This document shows positions 32,592 through 32,771 of a DNA stretch of 32,771 bases, piece after piece. The stretch is from an uncultured Clostridia bacterium (GTDB lineage Bacteria; Bacillota; Clostridia; Christensenellales; Borkfalkiaceae): NCBI GenBank assembly GCA_947627765.1, contig CANQXA010000017.1, positions 1-32,771 of the forward strand. Direction: 5' to 3'. The translations under genes were made by a program, and so were the position numbers. Below the pieces are notes generated by a model. That model saw nothing but the letters and a program-made list of their open reading frames with translations, had not been told where the DNA came from and made no database searches. The first letter of the stretch is position 1. Each line of letters starts with the position of its first letter.

Positions 32592-32771
32592 TTATAATCG
32601 GTATAACGCAAGCCCTGCGCCGAACACGGCGCAGGGCTTGTGTGGTACACCATTTGATAACAAATCCGAACGCTCGATTTCCTCTAACGAGATGCGAATT
32701 GTTCCGTCCTTGTAGTTGCAGGTGATGAGAGCATAATCGTCGTAGAGGTAAATTGCGTTCACAAACGTATC
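32592..32771 (-). CDS. C-terminal end of a probable large serine recombinase, cut by window end
   Basis: An open frame enters from the right edge and ends at TAA (32592-32594), giving 59 residues. It begins DTFVNAIYLYDDYALITCNY and continues KDGTIRISLEEIERSDLL. The F-V-x-A-(V/I)-Y-L-Y-D-D ... N-(F/Y) pattern is what I know from the C-termini of large serine recombinases on clostridial integrative elements. The catalytic N-terminal domain is outside the window, so this is a tentative call. A 13-bp perfect hairpin (32610-32639) lies within the last codons. If correct, the window's right edge is the end of a mobile element inserted beside the GH127 gene. Confidence 0.55.
   Translation of the reverse strand, partial: DTFVNAIYLYDDYALITCNYKDGTIRISLEEIERSDLLSNGVPHKPCAVFGAGLALYRL

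Overview
The window is a chromosomal segment from a GC-rich member of the Bacillota, most likely an uncultured gut Clostridia lineage. The evidence is RNase Y, Gram-positive-style lipoproteins (LFGC, AGC lipoboxes), strong AGGAGG ribosome sites, sigma-A promoters of the TTGACA/TATAAT type, and UAG, UAA and UGA all used as stops. The species cannot be named from the sequence alone.

Layout. Bases 1-3042 (+) hold the 3' end of radA, then a CPA2-type cation:proton antiporter and an MgtC-family protein. Bases 3130-7053 (-) form a housekeeping run: rny, dut, trmB and an iron-type alcohol dehydrogenase. Bases 7357-12066 (+) carry an ArsB/NhaD-type transporter, then an ABC ATPase with two FtsX-like permeases. 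From 12193 to 28125, everything reads leftward and concerns carbohydrates. Bases 28126-29927 are intergenic apart from tRNA-Ala(CGC), tRNA-Val(CAC) and two families of repeats. They are followed by tag (DNA-3-methyladenine glycosylase I), a GH127 enzyme, and the C-terminal end of a probable large serine recombinase cut by the window edge.

The main discovery candidate is the 12.2-28.1 kb block, which reads as a D-arabinan utilisation locus. One strong promoter with three copies of a 16-bp palindromic operator precedes a sugar-binding lipoprotein and two ABC permeases. Next come a cytoplasmic GH172 (DUF2961) enzyme, a membrane-anchored surface protein with two beta-sandwich/X2-like repeats, and three tandem lipoproteins of DUF4185 (GH183, the endo-D-arabinofuranase family). 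A second promoter drives a LacI-type regulator, a sugar-importer ATPase, a YesL-like membrane protein and FucI. In other bacteria FucI also isomerises D-arabinose to D-ribulose. The implied path is surface endo-cleavage by the GH183 lipoproteins, capture and ABC import of oligosaccharides, intracellular trimming by GH172, and isomerisation by FucI. A D-ribulose kinase is not in the window. The substrate assignment is inferred from family membership and gene order.

Stretches without genes. 619-862 holds a terminator and a promoter. 7054-7356 holds two divergent promoters. 27870-28125 holds the operator and promoter region. 28126-28306 shows nothing I recognise. 28307-28735 and 29287-29866 hold repeats.
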